Part shown: in pieces, positions 52,904 through 63,200 of the stretch
Position numbering within the stretch: position 1 is the first letter of the stretch
Layout of the letters: each line of letters opens with the position of its first letter
Source: Fluviicola taffensis DSM 16823
Lineage (GTDB): Bacteria > Bacteroidota > Bacteroidia > Flavobacteriales_D > Crocinitomicaceae
Direction: 5' to 3'
Assembly: GCF_000194605.1 (NCBI RefSeq)
Contig: NC_015321.1
Coordinates: forward strand, 4,402,001-4,466,000
DNA length: 64,000 bases
Program-made: the position numbers and the translations under genes
The notes under the pieces: generated by a model
The model's input: the letters and a program-made list of their open reading frames with translations, nothing else
Databases searched by the model: none
What the model was told of the DNA's origin: nothing

Positions 52904-53359
52904 CTATTTACGTTTGCTTTCAGATTTTCTCATTAGTTTTTTTTCACGCAAAATTAAATCTGCCAAACTTGTCTTAGACAAAATATGAATGCTCGCTTCC
53001 CGTACTTCAAGCATCACATCATGCAAGCCACAGAGTTCTTCATGCGGGCATTCGATGCATTCTTCGTAAAAATTTAAGCTCACACATGGCAACAACGCGA
53101 TTGGTCCACCAGTTACGCGAATGATGCTACTCAAGACAATTTCATCTGGATGTTTTACCAGAAAATACCCGCCATTCGCTCCCATCTTACTCCCAACCAT
53201 ACCACCATTTCGCAGTTGTAAAAGTATCGCCTCTAGAAATTTCCGTGGGATATTTTCTTCTTCCGCAATCGTTGCAATGGACAAATGTTTTTTATCGCGA
53301 TATACTTTCGCTAAACACTTCAGGGCCTGAATGGCATATTTGGATCTCTTTGGTATCAT
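52904..53359 (-). CDS. Rrf2 family transcriptional regulator
   Basis: The 151-residue protein has the Rrf2 winged helix: SKYAIQALKCLAKVYRDKKH (6-25), SIATIAEEENIPRKFLEAIL (27-46), then LRNGGMVGSKMGANGGYFL. Cys92, Cys101, Cys104 and Cys110 (PCVSLNFYEECIECPHEELC) resemble the cluster-binding cysteines of IscR-type members. It could sense an iron-sulfur cluster or a cysteine-synthesis signal. It lies directly upstream of the attenuator on the same strand and is a good candidate for control of the sulfur cluster, as CymR-type Rrf2 proteins do in Firmicutes. Confidence 0.9.
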   Translation of the reverse strand: MIPKRSKYAIQALKCLAKVYRDKKHLSIATIAEEENIPRKFLEAILLQLRNGGMVGSKMGANGGYFLVKHPDEIVLSSIIRVTGGPIALLPCVSLNFYEECIECPHEELCGLHDVMLEVREASIHILSKTSLADLILREKKLMRKSESKRK

Positions 53360-53363
53360 AAAA

Positions 53364-53371
53364 CAAATATA
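53364..53371 (-). promoter_or_regulatory. Promoter -7 element TATATTTG of the Rrf2 gene
   Basis: Read leftwards it is an exact TAnnTTTG match with four bases before the ATG at 53359, predicting a leaderless mRNA. Confidence 0.5.
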
Positions 53372-53374
53372 CTA

Positions 53375-54034
53375 CTAATTTAATAGGAGTTCGTAAATTC
53401 CGGAAACCTGAATAATATGAATATTCCTAATCGCACCACTCTCATTATTTTGATAGATATATCCTGCTCCTAATTTCCATTTCTTACAAACTTTTTGTTG
53501 GATTGAAATCCCACCTCTCCATTCCCATGGCTTAACATTTCCGCAGATATAAAACCATTCACTGAAATAAACCAATTTTGTATTGAATTCGGAAATCAGC
53601 GAGTGTGAAAAAAGCACCTGAAATCGCATTCGATTCTGATCTTTAGTTGATCCATCAAAAAAGCGAAATTCATTCCTGAGTCTTAGTTGAAACTGTTTGT
53701 TTTTTAATGGGAAAAGCTGAGTAACTTGTAGAAAGGGTCTTATTTCCGTTTCTAATCCTCTAGCCTCTTTCCTTTCATGAATGAAGCTTGCTATTCCTCC
53801 TCCAAAACCAGTTCTTTTTGAATTGGCTTGATAACTCAATGTATATCGAAAGAGACTTTGTCTATGATTGTTGAAGAATGAGTCTTGTCTTCTGTGACCT
53901 AATTCCACCACATGGAGATACCTTTTAAAATCCAAACGGAACTGTGATAGCAACCAAGTGTTTGTTGTGTATTTATCCTGACCAAAACAAACAGCACAAT
54001 AAAGGAATAAATTCCCCATGAGTATCATTTTCAT
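53375..54034 (-). CDS. DUF2490-like outer-membrane protein
   Basis: The 219-residue protein has a signal peptide (1-18, ending CFGQ) and a pattern of amphipathic strands: TNTWLLSQFRLDFKRYLHVV, RRQDSFFNNHRQSLFRYTLS, QLFPLKNKQFQLRLRNEFRF, WRGGISIQQKVCKKWKLGAG. This matches DUF2490 proteins, which look like small outer-membrane barrels. The function is unknown. Its stop region contains the Rrf2 promoter, so it ends about 15 nt from the Rrf2 start. Confidence 0.7.
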   Translation of the reverse strand: MKMILMGNLFLYCAVCFGQDKYTTNTWLLSQFRLDFKRYLHVVELGHRRQDSFFNNHRQSLFRYTLSYQANSKRTGFGGGIASFIHERKEARGLETEIRPFLQVTQLFPLKNKQFQLRLRNEFRFFDGSTKDQNRMRFQVLFSHSLISEFNTKLVYFSEWFYICGNVKPWEWRGGISIQQKVCKKWKLGAGYIYQNNESGAIRNIHIIQVSGIYELLLN

Positions 54035-54098
54035 GGGACAAATTTAATAAGAGATTTTATTAATCTACTTATCCTATGGAATAAAAAGATTTAATAAA

Positions 54099-54884
54099 TT
54101 ATTCCACAAGCTCTCTTGTAACAAGTTGATATTTCCCTTTTACAATTGGTCTAGGAAAAGCATTGAAATGCCACCATTCGGTAGGAATATTCGAAAATCC
54201 TTGACTTTTCAACGCTCTTCTGAGCAATTTGCGGTTATCTATTTGAGCTTGACTAATTTCTCCTGTTGCTAAAAATTCAGATTCCAAAGATGGATAAGCA
54301 ATTTTGCGAATATCATCATACTCCGCCCCCATGTCTAATGGCTTCTTATTCGACATACAAATTGTTAGATCTACTGCCGCTCCGTAATTGTGAACACTTC
54401 CATTTTTCGGATTACTTACAAACTTTCCTCTTTCGAAAGCTGGAATGGTATCCAATGCATTCCACATTTCCCATTGAACACTCAAAGGTCTCAATCCATC
54501 ATAAACCAATAAATGGTAATCCGAGTTTCTTCCTGTCAAGTATTCTTGTGATTTTGCCAATCTTCTTGCAACATCTATCTGAACATAAACCTTTTGCATC
54601 GTATCATACAAAACGCGGTGCATGAAATTATCTTCGGTCGCATACTTTAATTCCCACCAAATATTTTTATTGAAATGATCAACGCATACAAGTGTATCTT
54701 CTTTGTGAAGAATGTATTCCTCTTTAGAAACATCCAGTTTCCGTGCATTTTTTTCATCGGACAAAGCATCTGAATCAGATTTATTTGATCCAAAATCAAC
54801 CTTTAGAGATTGTTCTGACTTCACTGATTCCGAGCAAGCGCTAATCAATAAACCACTTAGAAGTAAAAATTCCATTCTTTTCAT
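54099..54884 (-). CDS. M15 family D-Ala-D-Ala dipeptidase-like lipoprotein (VanX type)
   Basis: From ATG 54884 the product is about 261 residues with a lipoprotein signal (LLLSGLLISACSES). The catalytic domain shows the VanX/M15D zinc motifs: SVHNYGAAVDLTI (His and Asp ligands) and PTEWWHFNAF (catalytic Glu and His ligand), plus LLVYDGLRPLSVQWEMW. It should cleave D-alanyl-D-alanine dipeptide in the periplasm, for recycling of cell-wall material. No vancomycin-resistance genes are nearby, so a resistance role is unlikely. Confidence 0.88.
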   Translation of the reverse strand: MKRMEFLLLSGLLISACSESVKSEQSLKVDFGSNKSDSDALSDEKNARKLDVSKEEYILHKEDTLVCVDHFNKNIWWELKYATEDNFMHRVLYDTMQKVYVQIDVARRLAKSQEYLTGRNSDYHLLVYDGLRPLSVQWEMWNALDTIPAFERGKFVSNPKNGSVHNYGAAVDLTICMSNKKPLDMGAEYDDIRKIAYPSLESEFLATGEISQAQIDNRKLLRRALKSQGFSNIPTEWWHFNAFPRPIVKGKYQLVTRELVE

Positions 54885-54927
54885 CCTGTAAAAATTAGGA
54901 TTTTTACGCACATGTCAACATTTACTG

Positions 54928-54935
54928 TACATTTG
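54928..54935 (+). promoter_or_regulatory. Promoter -7 element TACATTTG
   Basis: Exact TAnnTTTG match 24 nt before the ATG at 54960 of the aminotransferase gene. Confidence 0.5.
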
Positions 54936-54959
54936 TTGTCCCCAAAATAATATTAAGAA

Positions 54960-56159
54960 ATGCCAAAAATTGCTCAGAAAGCCATTGACATGCCTGCTTC
55001 ACCAATTCGTAAATTGGTTCCTTATGCTGAAAAAGCTAAAAAAGCAGGAAAAACTGTTTACCACTTAAACATTGGTCAGCCGGATATTGAGACTCCGAAA
55101 GTAGCTTTAGATGCTATTCGCAACTTTGATCATAAGGTTATTGAATACAGTCACTCAGCGGGTTTTGAATCTTACAGAACAAAATTAGCTGAAACATATC
55201 GTTTAGGAGGTCTTCCAGTAAATACAGAAGATATCATTATCACAACTGGTGGATCTGAAGCATTGATTTTTGGATTCATGACCACTTGTAATCCAGGTGA
55301 CGAAGTGATTATTCCTGAGCCCTTTTACGCAAACTACAATGGATTTGCAGTAACCGCTGGACTAACCGTTATTCCTGTTACATCAACTATTGAATCAGGA
55401 TTTGCTTTGCCCCCAGTATCTGAAATTGAAGCAAAAATCACTTCAAAAACAAAAGCAATCGTTATTTGTAATCCTGGAAATCCAACCGGATATTTATACA
55501 GTAAAGAAGAATTAGAGCAATTACGTGATATCGTTAAGAAACATGATTTATTCTTGTTTGCTGATGAAGTTTACCGCGAGTTTTGCTACGATGGAGCTCA
55601 ACCTTTCTCTGTTTTGAACTTAGAGGGCATTGAGAATAACGTTATTATGATTGATTCTGTTTCCAAGCGTTATTCGATGTGTGGAGCACGAATCGGAGCA
55701 TTGGTTTCTAAAAACCAAGAAGTAATGGCTGCAGCCTTGAAATTTGGACAAGCGAGACTTTCTCCTCCAACAGTAGATCAGATTGCTTCTGAAGCTGCTT
55801 TAAACACTCCGCAATCTTATTTTGATGACGTAGTTGCTGAATATGTTCAACGTCGAAACATTATGGTTGATGGATTGAATAACATTCCAGGGGTATTTTG
55901 TCCAAAACCAAGCGGTGCTTTTTATTGCGTTGCAAAATTCCCGGTGGATAATGCAGAAAAATTCTGTCAGTGGTTATTAGAAGATTTCGAATTTGAAGGT
56001 CAGACGGTAATGATGGCTCCAGCAAATGGCTTTTACTCCACACCTGGTGCAGGAATGCAAGAAGCACGTATTGCTTACGTATTAAATCAAGATTCATTGA
56101 AAAAAGCAGTGATTTGTCTAGAGAAGGCATTGGAAGTTTATCCTGGAACAATACGCTAA
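54960..56159 (+). CDS. PLP-dependent class I aminotransferase (aspartate aminotransferase-like)
   Basis: The 399-residue cytoplasmic enzyme has fold-type I aminotransferase motifs: YHLNIGQPDIETP (about 36-48), TTGGSEALIFGFM (about 97-109), CNPGNPTGYLYS (about 172-183), DEVYREFCYDG and the PLP-binding Lys236 (DSVSKRYSMCGARIGAL). It probably transfers the amino group of aspartate or another amino acid to 2-oxoglutarate; exact specificity is not visible. The CorC-type gene starts immediately after its stop. Confidence 0.92.
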   Translation: MPKIAQKAIDMPASPIRKLVPYAEKAKKAGKTVYHLNIGQPDIETPKVALDAIRNFDHKVIEYSHSAGFESYRTKLAETYRLGGLPVNTEDIIITTGGSEALIFGFMTTCNPGDEVIIPEPFYANYNGFAVTAGLTVIPVTSTIESGFALPPVSEIEAKITSKTKAIVICNPGNPTGYLYSKEELEQLRDIVKKHDLFLFADEVYREFCYDGAQPFSVLNLEGIENNVIMIDSVSKRYSMCGARIGALVSKNQEVMAAALKFGQARLSPPTVDQIASEAALNTPQSYFDDVVAEYVQRRNIMVDGLNNIPGVFCPKPSGAFYCVAKFPVDNAEKFCQWLLEDFEFEGQTVMMAPANGFYSTPGAGMQEARIAYVLNQDSLKKAVICLEKALEVYPGTIR

Positions 56160-57440
56160 ATGGAACTACTCATAATCCTCTTTTTAATTATCCTGAATGG
56201 TGTTTTTTCCATGGCAGAAATTGCTACGGTATCCGCTCGAAAATCTAAGTTGGACGCCGCCGCAAAAAGAGGTGACAAAAGTGCAAAACTGGTTATTGAA
56301 ACCTTGAATGCACCAAATAAATTCCTTTCAACAGTCCAAATTGGAATTACGTTAATTGGAATTTTAACGGGTATTTTCTCAGGAGAAAAAATGACAACCG
56401 ACATTGAAGGCTTTTATCAAGGCTTTGTTTTGACAAAGCAGTACGCTCATTTTTTAGCAGTCACTTCAGTTGTTGTAATCATTACTTTCTTTTCATTGGT
56501 CTTGGGTGAATTGGTTCCGAAACGCATTGGTTTAACGAATCCCGAAGGGATTGCAAAAACAATGGCTCGACCAATGCTCATTATTTCAAAAATCACAGCT
56601 CCATTTGTTTGGTTATTGACAATTACTTCGGATTTACTACTCAAAGTATTGCGAATCAAGCAATCTTCGGATGGAAAAGTAACCGAGGAAGAAATTAAGG
56701 CCATCATTCAAGAAGGTACAGACGGAGGTGAAGTTCAAGAAATTGAACAAGATATTGTGGAACGCGTTTTTCATTTAGGTGATCGCAACATTAGTTCTTT
56801 AATGACGCATCGAAATGATGTAATTTTCATCGATATTCACGATACCAAAGAGGAAGTTCGCGAACAAGTAGAAAAAGAAATGCACTCTGTGTATCCGATT
56901 TTTGACGAAGAGCGCGAACAAGTTTTAGGTGTTGTATTGCTAAAAGATTTATTTAGAACAATCAACCACGATGATTTTGAGTTGAAAAAACTCATGTTGA
57001 AACCTCAATTTTTGATGGAAAACATTTCTGCTTATGAAGCTTTAGTCCATTTTAAAGAGTCTAAGACACATTATGGGATCATAACAGATGAATTTGGTCA
57101 AACACAAGGAATTGTAACATTAAACGACTTATTACAAGCACTTGTAGGTGATTTTAATGACTTCTACGCAGAAGAATTTGAATTTATTCAACGTGAAGAT
57201 GGTTCTTGGTTAATTGATGGTCAATATCCAATTGCCGAATTCTTTCGTCAGTTTGGTTTGGAAGACAATTCTTCTGAACTGAATTTCACAACAATTGGTG
57301 GATTGGTCTTGAATGAATCGAGAAGTGTTCCTTCTACTGGTCAGAAATTTCATTGGTTAAACTTTGAGATTGAGGTAGTAGACATGGATGGAGCGCGGAT
57401 TGATAAGCTGATCATTAAAGAGATTGAGGCCGAGGATTAA
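56160..57440 (+). CDS. CNNM/CorC-type hemolysin family membrane protein
   Basis: The 426-residue protein has a DUF21 (CNNM) transmembrane domain (1 to about 190; NGVFSMAEIATVSARKSKLD, LGELVPKRIGLTNPE), a CBS pair (about 205-330; MTHRNDVIFIDI, FGQTQGIVTLNDLLQ) and a CorC/HlyC domain (about 340-425; WLIDGQYPIAEFFRQF). Family members are linked to magnesium or sodium efflux; the hemolysin label is historical. It starts with no gap after the aminotransferase stop. Confidence 0.93.
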   Translation: MELLIILFLIILNGVFSMAEIATVSARKSKLDAAAKRGDKSAKLVIETLNAPNKFLSTVQIGITLIGILTGIFSGEKMTTDIEGFYQGFVLTKQYAHFLAVTSVVVIITFFSLVLGELVPKRIGLTNPEGIAKTMARPMLIISKITAPFVWLLTITSDLLLKVLRIKQSSDGKVTEEEIKAIIQEGTDGGEVQEIEQDIVERVFHLGDRNISSLMTHRNDVIFIDIHDTKEEVREQVEKEMHSVYPIFDEEREQVLGVVLLKDLFRTINHDDFELKKLMLKPQFLMENISAYEALVHFKESKTHYGIITDEFGQTQGIVTLNDLLQALVGDFNDFYAEEFEFIQREDGSWLIDGQYPIAEFFRQFGLEDNSSELNFTTIGGLVLNESRSVPSTGQKFHWLNFEIEVVDMDGARIDKLIIKEIEAED

Positions 57441-57537
57441 ACTCCTTTTAAGATAAAATTGTACGTTTTCTCGTTTCATTCAAGAGCGCATCCATTTGTT
57501 TTTCAAATCACAAAAGTTTATTTGTTGTTTTGTATTC

Positions 57538-57545
57538 TATCTTTA
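57538..57545 (+). promoter_or_regulatory. Promoter-like TATCTTTA
   Basis: A 7 of 8 match to TAnnTTTG that ends 4 nt before the histidine kinase ATG at 57550. The intervening GGAG also resembles a ribosome-binding site, which is rare in this genome. Confidence 0.35.
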
Positions 57546-57549
57546 GGAG

Positions 57550-59364
57550 ATGAAAATCATTCTGTTGCTTCCTATTCTATTCGTATCATTTGCCTATCAT
57601 GCGCAAGTATACGAACTTCCTGCAACGATGAAAAATGCAAAATACGAAGATGTTCTTTCGTATGTCCAAGAGCAAATAAATACTGAAAAAAAATGGACAA
57701 AGAAGAAAGTTTCGTTGAGTTTATTCCTGAGTAAATGGTATACCAGAGATTGGGAATTCGACCAGGCAAATAATATTATCAAGAGCATTCCACGTTCAAA
57801 AATACGTTCAAATAAATTGGAGGGGGATTACTTTCTAATCAAAGCCACCTTGTTTCAAGGCGAGCAGAAAAAAGCAGCCTATTTTTACCAACGTTCTATC
57901 CATCAGTTTGAGAATGAGCGCAACCGGAAAGGAATCTTAAATGCAAATATAGCCTATGCTGAATTTCGAAGAGGAAATGGCCAGTATGAACTTGGATTGG
58001 CAATATTGGAACAAGTTGAACAAGCATTAAAAAAAAATCCATCAGACTACCTGATGATGAAAGTTGCCAACAGACGCGCAGCTATCCTGAATGAAAAAAC
58101 ACTTCTCAACGAATCCATTGAAAGTTCCAGGTTGTGTATTCAATTGGCAAAAAAAACAAACGACATCTATTACGAGGCAATTTCTTATAAAGAACTGGGA
58201 GCTTGCTACAGAAGCATGTCGTATAACAACCATGCCATGTTGGACTCGAGTAGACTCAACTATCAACTCTCGGAAAAGCGTTTTAGAGATATTGGCTTGA
58301 TCAAAGAGGCAATACAGGCCAAAGAAGTTTGGATAACTACCGATATCAATAACTCAGATCATAAGTCAGTAATCAATGGGTATAAGGAAATCGAAAATGA
58401 AATAAAAAGCAACCGATTAAACTATCCCCTCAAAGATATTTATCTAAAAATATCTTCGATTTATTTAGCTATTGAAGATTACGAGAATGCATTTAAATAT
58501 AAAGAGTTGTATTCTCAAGAAAATGAACGATCCATCTATGAAAAAAAGGAAAGTGAACTAAAAAAAGTGAAGGGAGAATTTGTTGCTCTTATATTGCAAT
58601 CTGAAAATGACAAAATAAAACAGGACAATAAACTCAAGCAATCTGCCTTAAAAGAAGAACAAAAAAGAAGCAGCAGATACATCATCGTAGTGATCGTGTT
58701 AGTTATTCTATTAACGACTGTCATTGTGCTTTTGTCCCGAAACCGAAAGTTGACCAATCATTTAACGGTACAAAACAAAGAAAAAGATTTTTTGATTCAG
58801 GAAGTCCATCACCGAGTAAAAAACAACTTGCAATTTGTGAAATCAATCCTCCTTCTTCAATCAACGAAACAAGGACAAAAAGACGAACAAATACTGAATG
58901 ATATTTCCAGAAGAATTGATGCCATGTCATTAGTTCATGAAATGCTTTATACGAACAATGAATCCAATCAAATTTTCGTGAAAAATTATTTGGAAAAACT
59001 CATTCAACATTCCGATGAATTATTTTCGAGTAAGAAAAAGGTAAAAATCAATTTAGAAGTTGCAGATATTCAATTGCCGATCGAAAAAATGGTTTCGATC
59101 GGAATTATTTGTTCTGAGTTACTAACCAACTCCATTAAACATGCGTTTCATGAAGTTGAAAATCCGGAATTTACCATTCAATTAAAGATTGAGCAAAATT
59201 CCTGTGTGTTTAGCGTGAATGACAATGGCAGCATCAAAAACCAAGAAAAACAATCAGAAGGTTTGGGGATGCAATTAATCGATATTTTCTCCAGGCAGTT
59301 AAAAGGTGACTATGTACTCACGAAAAAAAATGGGTATTATTACAATCTGAAATTCAACATCTGA
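57550..59364 (+). CDS. TPR-containing HisKA_2-type sensor histidine kinase
   Basis: The 604-residue protein has a signal peptide (1-19), TPR-like repeats in the periplasm (about 75-350), a coiled-coil segment, a membrane helix at about 375-395 (YIIVVIVLVILLTTVIVLL), the HisKA_2 phosphoacceptor segment HHRVKNN (420-426) and a HATPase domain (about 500-604; CSELLTNSIKHAF, VNDNGS, GLGMQLI). It pairs with the LytTR regulator encoded 37 nt downstream. Such pairs are typical Bacteroidota signalling modules; the signal is unknown. Confidence 0.9.
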   Translation: MKIILLLPILFVSFAYHAQVYELPATMKNAKYEDVLSYVQEQINTEKKWTKKKVSLSLFLSKWYTRDWEFDQANNIIKSIPRSKIRSNKLEGDYFLIKATLFQGEQKKAAYFYQRSIHQFENERNRKGILNANIAYAEFRRGNGQYELGLAILEQVEQALKKNPSDYLMMKVANRRAAILNEKTLLNESIESSRLCIQLAKKTNDIYYEAISYKELGACYRSMSYNNHAMLDSSRLNYQLSEKRFRDIGLIKEAIQAKEVWITTDINNSDHKSVINGYKEIENEIKSNRLNYPLKDIYLKISSIYLAIEDYENAFKYKELYSQENERSIYEKKESELKKVKGEFVALILQSENDKIKQDNKLKQSALKEEQKRSSRYIIVVIVLVILLTTVIVLLSRNRKLTNHLTVQNKEKDFLIQEVHHRVKNNLQFVKSILLLQSTKQGQKDEQILNDISRRIDAMSLVHEMLYTNNESNQIFVKNYLEKLIQHSDELFSSKKKVKINLEVADIQLPIEKMVSIGIICSELLTNSIKHAFHEVENPEFTIQLKIEQNSCVFSVNDNGSIKNQEKQSEGLGMQLIDIFSRQLKGDYVLTKKNGYYYNLKFNI

Positions 59365-59401
59365 ACTCCATTTTAGGGTCAAACTCCCGTTAAACAGGTC
59401 C

Positions 59402-60097
59402 GTGAAAGAAATAAAAACATTAATTATTGAAGACGAAGTGATCATTGCCGAGTCCATTAAGATTCATTTACTAAAAATGGGACTTGAAAACATTCGCATG
59501 ACCCACGACCGTATTTCTGCTATACGAGTCATTGATGAATGGAATCCTGAAATTGTACTTTTGGATATTCACCTGGAAAATGAGGACGATGGTATTTATC
59601 TGGGAAAACTCTTGCAAAAAAAAGAAATTCCGTATATGTACATTACAGCCAATACGGATACTTCTACCATTTTAAAAGTATTGGAAACAAAACCCGTAGC
59701 CTATATTTCGAAGCCCATCCGTTTCAATGAATTTGCGGTCAATCTCTCCCTGTTAATCAACAAGAATTCAAAAAAGAATGCACAGGTTTTTACACTAAGC
59801 AACGGTACGGAAGAAATTCAATTTTACGAAAACGAGCTAAAATATTTACGCAGTAACGGGAATTACATTGAAGTTCATTTGGATTCCGAACGAAAAATCA
59901 TCCGAAATACGATGGACAATTGTTTGTCAGAAATTCCTTCGTCAAAAGTCGTTCGAACACACCGTTCCTATGCTGTTGCCATTAATCGTATCCAAAAAAT
60001 AACAAACAACATCGTTTTTATCCAGAATGAACAGATTCCTGTTTCACGGCTATATTTAAGCGCATTAAAAGAGTTAGTGGCATCCGATAAAAAATAG
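59402..60097 (+). CDS. LytTR-type response regulator
   Basis: From a GTG at 59402 the product is 231 residues: receiver 1-120 with EDE (10-12), Asp55 (VLLDIHLEN) and Lys104 (ISKPIRF), then a LytTR DNA-binding domain at about 135-228 (LKYLRSNGNYIEVHL, VVRTHRSYAVAINRI). It should be phosphorylated by the preceding kinase. The next gene downstream, a giant surface protein, may be its target. GTG is chosen because no ATG precedes KEIKTLIIEDE. Confidence 0.92.
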   Translation: MKEIKTLIIEDEVIIAESIKIHLLKMGLENIRMTHDRISAIRVIDEWNPEIVLLDIHLENEDDGIYLGKLLQKKEIPYMYITANTDTSTILKVLETKPVAYISKPIRFNEFAVNLSLLINKNSKKNAQVFTLSNGTEEIQFYENELKYLRSNGNYIEVHLDSERKIIRNTMDNCLSEIPSSKVVRTHRSYAVAINRIQKITNNIVFIQNEQIPVSRLYLSALKELVASDKK

Positions 60098-60100
60098 CAC

Positions 60101-60121
60101 TGTCAAAAAATCATTTTGACA
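60101..60121. repeat. Inverted repeat TGTCAAAA / TTTTGACA
   Basis: Perfect 8-bp arms at 60101-60108 and 60114-60121 with a 5-nt loop begin 3 nt after the LytTR regulator stop. It may be a weak terminator or a protein-binding dyad upstream of the surface-protein gene. The rest of the 198-bp gap shows no gene that I trust. Confidence 0.6.
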
Positions 60122-60295
60122 CATTTATTATCAACTGGTTAAACAACTTGTTCGATGCTTTTTTGTTTCAATCCATTTAATTAAATCGATTGAAAGTCCT
60201 TTTATGTCATTCGTCACAAACCCGTGTCAGTCATCCCATATTTTTTTGGCTTGGGTAATTGAAAAGTACTTTCGTTCTCTGAAATTTATTCACTT

Positions 60296-63200
60296 ATGAA
60301 AAGTATTGTTCACCGACGAAAGCCTCTTTTGTACTCGCTGCTTTCAACAAGTTCTCTGGAAAAGAAAAAAAATCAATCTGTAAAAAGACTTGTTTTGTAT
60401 CTTTTTCTAATCTCGGGCTTTGTTTTCAATTCCAATAAATCCTATGCGAGTCCTTATCCTATAGGCAATACGATCAGTTGGGATCAATGTAGATATGCCA
60501 TTACATGGGATTGGAGTATATTCAGAGACTTCACTGGTACTACCATTGATGACGATAAATTGGAATCGGCAACATTGAGATATAAAGCTCAGGACAATAC
60601 CTGGAAGACACTGATAGCTATTCATGCTGCAGGCGGAACGCCAACAATGGTTACTGCTGGTGGAACAAGCTTTGGTGTAACCGCTATTGCCCCCGGATTT
60701 TCTGCTTCCGGGACCAGTGCCTGGCCAAACACACACGATATCCAAGCTAATTACTCTCCAACCGGTGATGCCACTTTTCAGTGTTTTAAACTTCCTTCAG
60801 ATATCCTGATAACCAATGGATCAATTCAGTTACGACAACGCATTGAGTGGAACAATCGTTATGATCTTATTCCTGACAACCTGGATACCTTATCTTACGC
60901 AAGTACTTTGGCTATCCAAACAATTAGTGCTCCGCAAGGGTTGGTTGCCTCCCAAAATAATTGTAGTGCGATCAATCTGACCTGGAGCATGCCTTTTCAG
61001 AATTGGCAGTTGAATACTACCTGCCCGAATTACGGAGCATACTATACCCATATCTATCGCAATGGAACACTAATAGCGTCGGATCTGAACGTTACAGCAT
61101 ATACTGATTCTCATCCATCTTTAGTTCCCGGAACAGATTATACCTACACAGCCCGAACTTTTTGGAAACCCTATCAAAACAATTCTGCCGGAGTTGGTAT
61201 TCTAAGTTCGGTTTCTTCCTCAGCAACGGGTAAGCTAAAAGATAATCCGAATCAAGTACCTAATTTTACTGCAACGGATAACCTTTGTACAGGAAAAATC
61301 CGACTTGATTGGGGATGGTATGAACAAAATCCACAGGACTTTCTCATTTTCCGAGATGGGACTCCAATAGCCACGGTAAATGGAGCTATCCGAACAACCG
61401 AAAATACGGTCACAAGAGGCGTAACACATTCGTATACTATTCAGGCAAGAAATAATTGTAACCGGGTTTCATCTGACGCTGTCGATGCCGGTCTATCTCC
61501 TGCTGATCCTGCGTTAGCAACCGATGTGACCACCAGTTATAACTCCGCAACACAATCAGTAACCGTAACCTGGGATGATAACGCGAACAATGAAACTGCT
61601 TATCAAATCATTCGACAAGATGACCTTGGAAGTACCATTTATTTTGATGTCAATCCGGATTCCACTTCTTTTGTAGATGACGGTATTTCTACCTGTCGTC
61701 AATATACGTATAAACTAAAAGTGAAATCAGATTGTGTACCTAGTGGGTTGATTTCGACCTCTCAAAGCACCATACTCATTCCTCCACCTAACATTTCAAC
61801 AACTTTTGATGCAACACACAAACTAACGGGTTCTAAAGGTTACTTCACCAACCGGGTAGAATTATCCTGGTCTGTAAACAACGTTCAAAACCTGGATTTG
61901 GTAAAAATCTATCGGAAAATCCTGGGAACAACCGATTCAGTATTGATTACTGCAACAAATCCTTCTACGGGCTTATTCATCGATCAAACGTCAGATGCAC
62001 GGGTTTATTACGAATACACGATTGTGGCAGAGAAAAATTGCAATGATTCTGTACTAACATCCAATCTTTCAACCGATATCGGATTCAGAAACCCGATGGG
62101 TACGCTTTCAGGTCATGTGGAATACACCGGAGGAATTGCCGTTGCTGATGCACAAATTGTTGCTGAAGCTTCTTCGGGGGATGCCGGAAATGCATTAGAT
62201 TTTACAGGAGGTTCTGCAACTTGCGTGGATCAACCACCATTAGAGGCAGGAACCGGTTTACGCATCGATTTTTGGATCAATCCATCCAATACGACAGCCG
62301 GAAACGTTTTATCGAAGTCGGGAGCATATTCGATCACTCAAAACGGATCGGGATACCAAGTCGGAATTACTACCAGTAACGGATCTTACTCTGTAACGAT
62401 TCCAAATGCTTCTGTAAATTCAGGAAATTGGAACGGAATCTCCCTTCAATATGATGGAAGCACATTGGCTGCATATATCAACGGGGCAATTGTCACCAGC
62501 ACATCGGCAACCGGTACAATCATTGATAATACGAATTCATTAATCATCGCTGGCGGCGCACATCATTTCAAATTTGATGAATTCCGCATGATGAATATTG
62601 CTGTTGATTCAGCTACAACGGTAAAAGATTATAGCCGTTATATGAACGGTAACGAGGTTGGTTTCAAGCTCTACTTACATTGCGATGAAGGCGTTGGTAC
62701 TGCTACTTATGACGTTTCTAAAGTTGGTAATGTTTACAATGCCAATCATGCTCAACTTGCCGGAAGTTATGCCTGGACAACCAATCGTCCTTCGAGCGCT
62801 CAATTAGGTTATGTAGCATACACCAATCCGCTCGGAAACTATGTAATCTCAGGAATCCGTTACAATGGCTTTGGAGATAATTACACCATTGTACCAAGTA
62901 AAGGAGTTCACAGTTTTGCTCCGAACAGCCGTTCTGTTTACATCGGAGATTTATCCCAGGTATTCAATAACCAGGATTTTGAAGATATCTCTTCTTTTCA
63001 GGTTACCGGAACTGTCAAATACGGAATTCCATTTGGAGACACCCTTTCTTGTTTTGTACCTGCTGTGAATTTATTAATTGATGGTTCACCTGTCATCAAA
63101 AACGGTGTTCCTGTAAAAACTGATGCAAGTGGATCTTTTGATATACGCGTTCCAATCGGTGAACATACCGTTGGAGTAGAAAAATTCCAACACGTCTTTA

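Noticed and set aside
54099-54884. Vancomycin resistance gene vanX
   Set aside because: The product is a lipoprotein dipeptidase without vanH, vanA or vanRS neighbours; a cell-wall recycling role is more likely.
60204-60299. 31-codon frame overlapping the giant surface-protein start as ATGA
   Set aside because: Its composition is not protein-like (mixed Phe, Ser and Cys without a clear helix or motif), and the overlap alone is weak evidence.
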